NCBI GenBank assembly: GCA_013154295.1 | Contig: JAADCS010000149.1 | Location: 1 to 40,411, forward strand | Reading direction: 5' to 3' | Length of the DNA stretch: 40,411 bases | DNA from: Thermotogae bacterium | Lineage (GTDB): Bacteria > Hydrothermota > Hydrothermia > LBFQ01 | In this document: in pieces, positions 40,264 through 40,411 of the stretch | Position numbering within the stretch: the stretch's first letter is position 1 | How the letters are laid out: every line of letters begins with the position of its first letter | Program-made: the position numbers and the translations under genes | The notes under the pieces: generated by a model | Database searches by the model: none | Seen by the model: the letters and a program-made list of their open reading frames with translations, nothing else | Told to the model about the DNA's origin: nothing

Positions 40264-40377
40264 ACTTGTATTTTGGCTGGACATCTAAAGCACGCTGGCA
40301 AGGGGAGGGTGAGTCTGCCGGCGGGGGTGTATCTTGTGAGGGTAGGGAGGAAGACTTTCAAGATGATAGTCAGGTAG
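40264..40377 (+). pseudogene. Orphan fragment of a type IX-like C-terminal sorting domain
   Basis: From the LpxH-like stop codon to TAG at 40375 the same frame stays open. It reads HLKHAGKGRVSLPAGVYLVR followed by VGRKTFKMIVR and stop. This has the hallmarks of the last part of the sorting domains at 13540-13671 and 15840-16011 (LP-x-GVYxV ending in a basic VR). The rest of a cargo protein is missing. It may be the broken end of a lost gene or, less likely, a readthrough extension of the LpxH-like protein. Confidence 0.6.
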
Positions 40378-40386
40378 TTTCCCCTT

Positions 40387-40411
40387 TAAAATACCGCCGG
40401 AGGAGAATATG
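40387..40411 (+). CDS. Start of a gene that leaves the window, with promoter and ribosome-binding site
   Basis: TAAAAT at 40387-40392, GGAGGAG at 40399-40405 and ATG at 40409-40411 have the same compact layout as the secreted-protein start at 12018-12045. Only the start codon is inside the window, so the product is unknown. Confidence 0.6.

Noticed and set aside
1-40411. CRISPR arrays, prophage genes, integrases or intact insertion sequences
   Set aside because: No regular repeat-spacer series and no transposase- or integrase-like protein was found on either strand.

Overview
Organism. The window reads as a Gram-negative, probably thermophilic bacterium. Its proteins are rich in Lys, Glu and Arg. 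It carries outer-membrane beta-barrel proteins, an LpxH-like phosphoesterase, and secreted proteins whose C-termini resemble type IX (Por) sorting domains. The mix of FCB-like C-terminal domains, DUF2723 membrane glycosyltransferase and Mre11/Rad50 points to an FCB-related or WOR-3/Hydrothermae-like candidate phylum. That placement is inference only; no rRNA is present. It looks like ordinary dense chromosome: no CRISPR array, prophage or intact insertion sequence was seen.

Layout. (1) 337-11648, minus strand: a run of overlapping genes, frr-uppS-cdsA-DUF2723 GT-C-ccmF-mre11-rad50. (2) 12043-19033: two secreted proteins with C-terminal sorting domains and an RND permease on the plus strand. 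Between them on the minus strand lie a PurM/HypE-like protein and a 53-residue XapX protein. (3) 19376-31658, minus strand: three barrel-type proteins around uvrC, a tRNA-Met(CAU), clpC with a TPR membrane protein, an ABC ATPase, rpsU, a TetR regulator, another barrel protein, smpB, a DUF2905 protein and a nitrilase-family amidohydrolase. (4) 31742-38240: a thiolase on plus, then on minus a glycosyltransferase, a ureohydrolase, a GlmU-type uridylyltransferase, an APC permease and an SDR oxidoreductase. (5) 38282-40411, plus: OsmC, folP, an LpxH-like hydrolase, an orphan sorting-domain tail, and the start codon of a gene that leaves the window.

How it works together. The genes cover envelope building (undecaprenyl diphosphate, CDP-diacylglycerol, glycosyl transfer, UDP-GlcNAc, lipid A), DNA repair (Mre11/Rad50, UvrC), translation quality control (Frr, SmpB, bS21), proteostasis (ClpC) and folate synthesis.

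Most notable signals. First, about sixteen genes have a TATAAT/TAGAAT/TAAAAT-type hexamer 6-11 bases before the start codon, which implies widespread leaderless or near-leaderless transcription and fixes many starts. Second, with those starts, none of the barrel or secreted proteins has a classical signal peptide. Third, a 50-nt tRNA-like minihelix (acceptor stem plus canonical T-arm, no D or anticodon arm) sits just before the DUF2905-smpB genes. Fourth, an intergenic repeat family contains a 38-nt hairpin with conserved arms and a variable 8-nt centre. Fifth, an orphan sorting-domain tail lies in frame directly after the stop codon of the LpxH-like gene.
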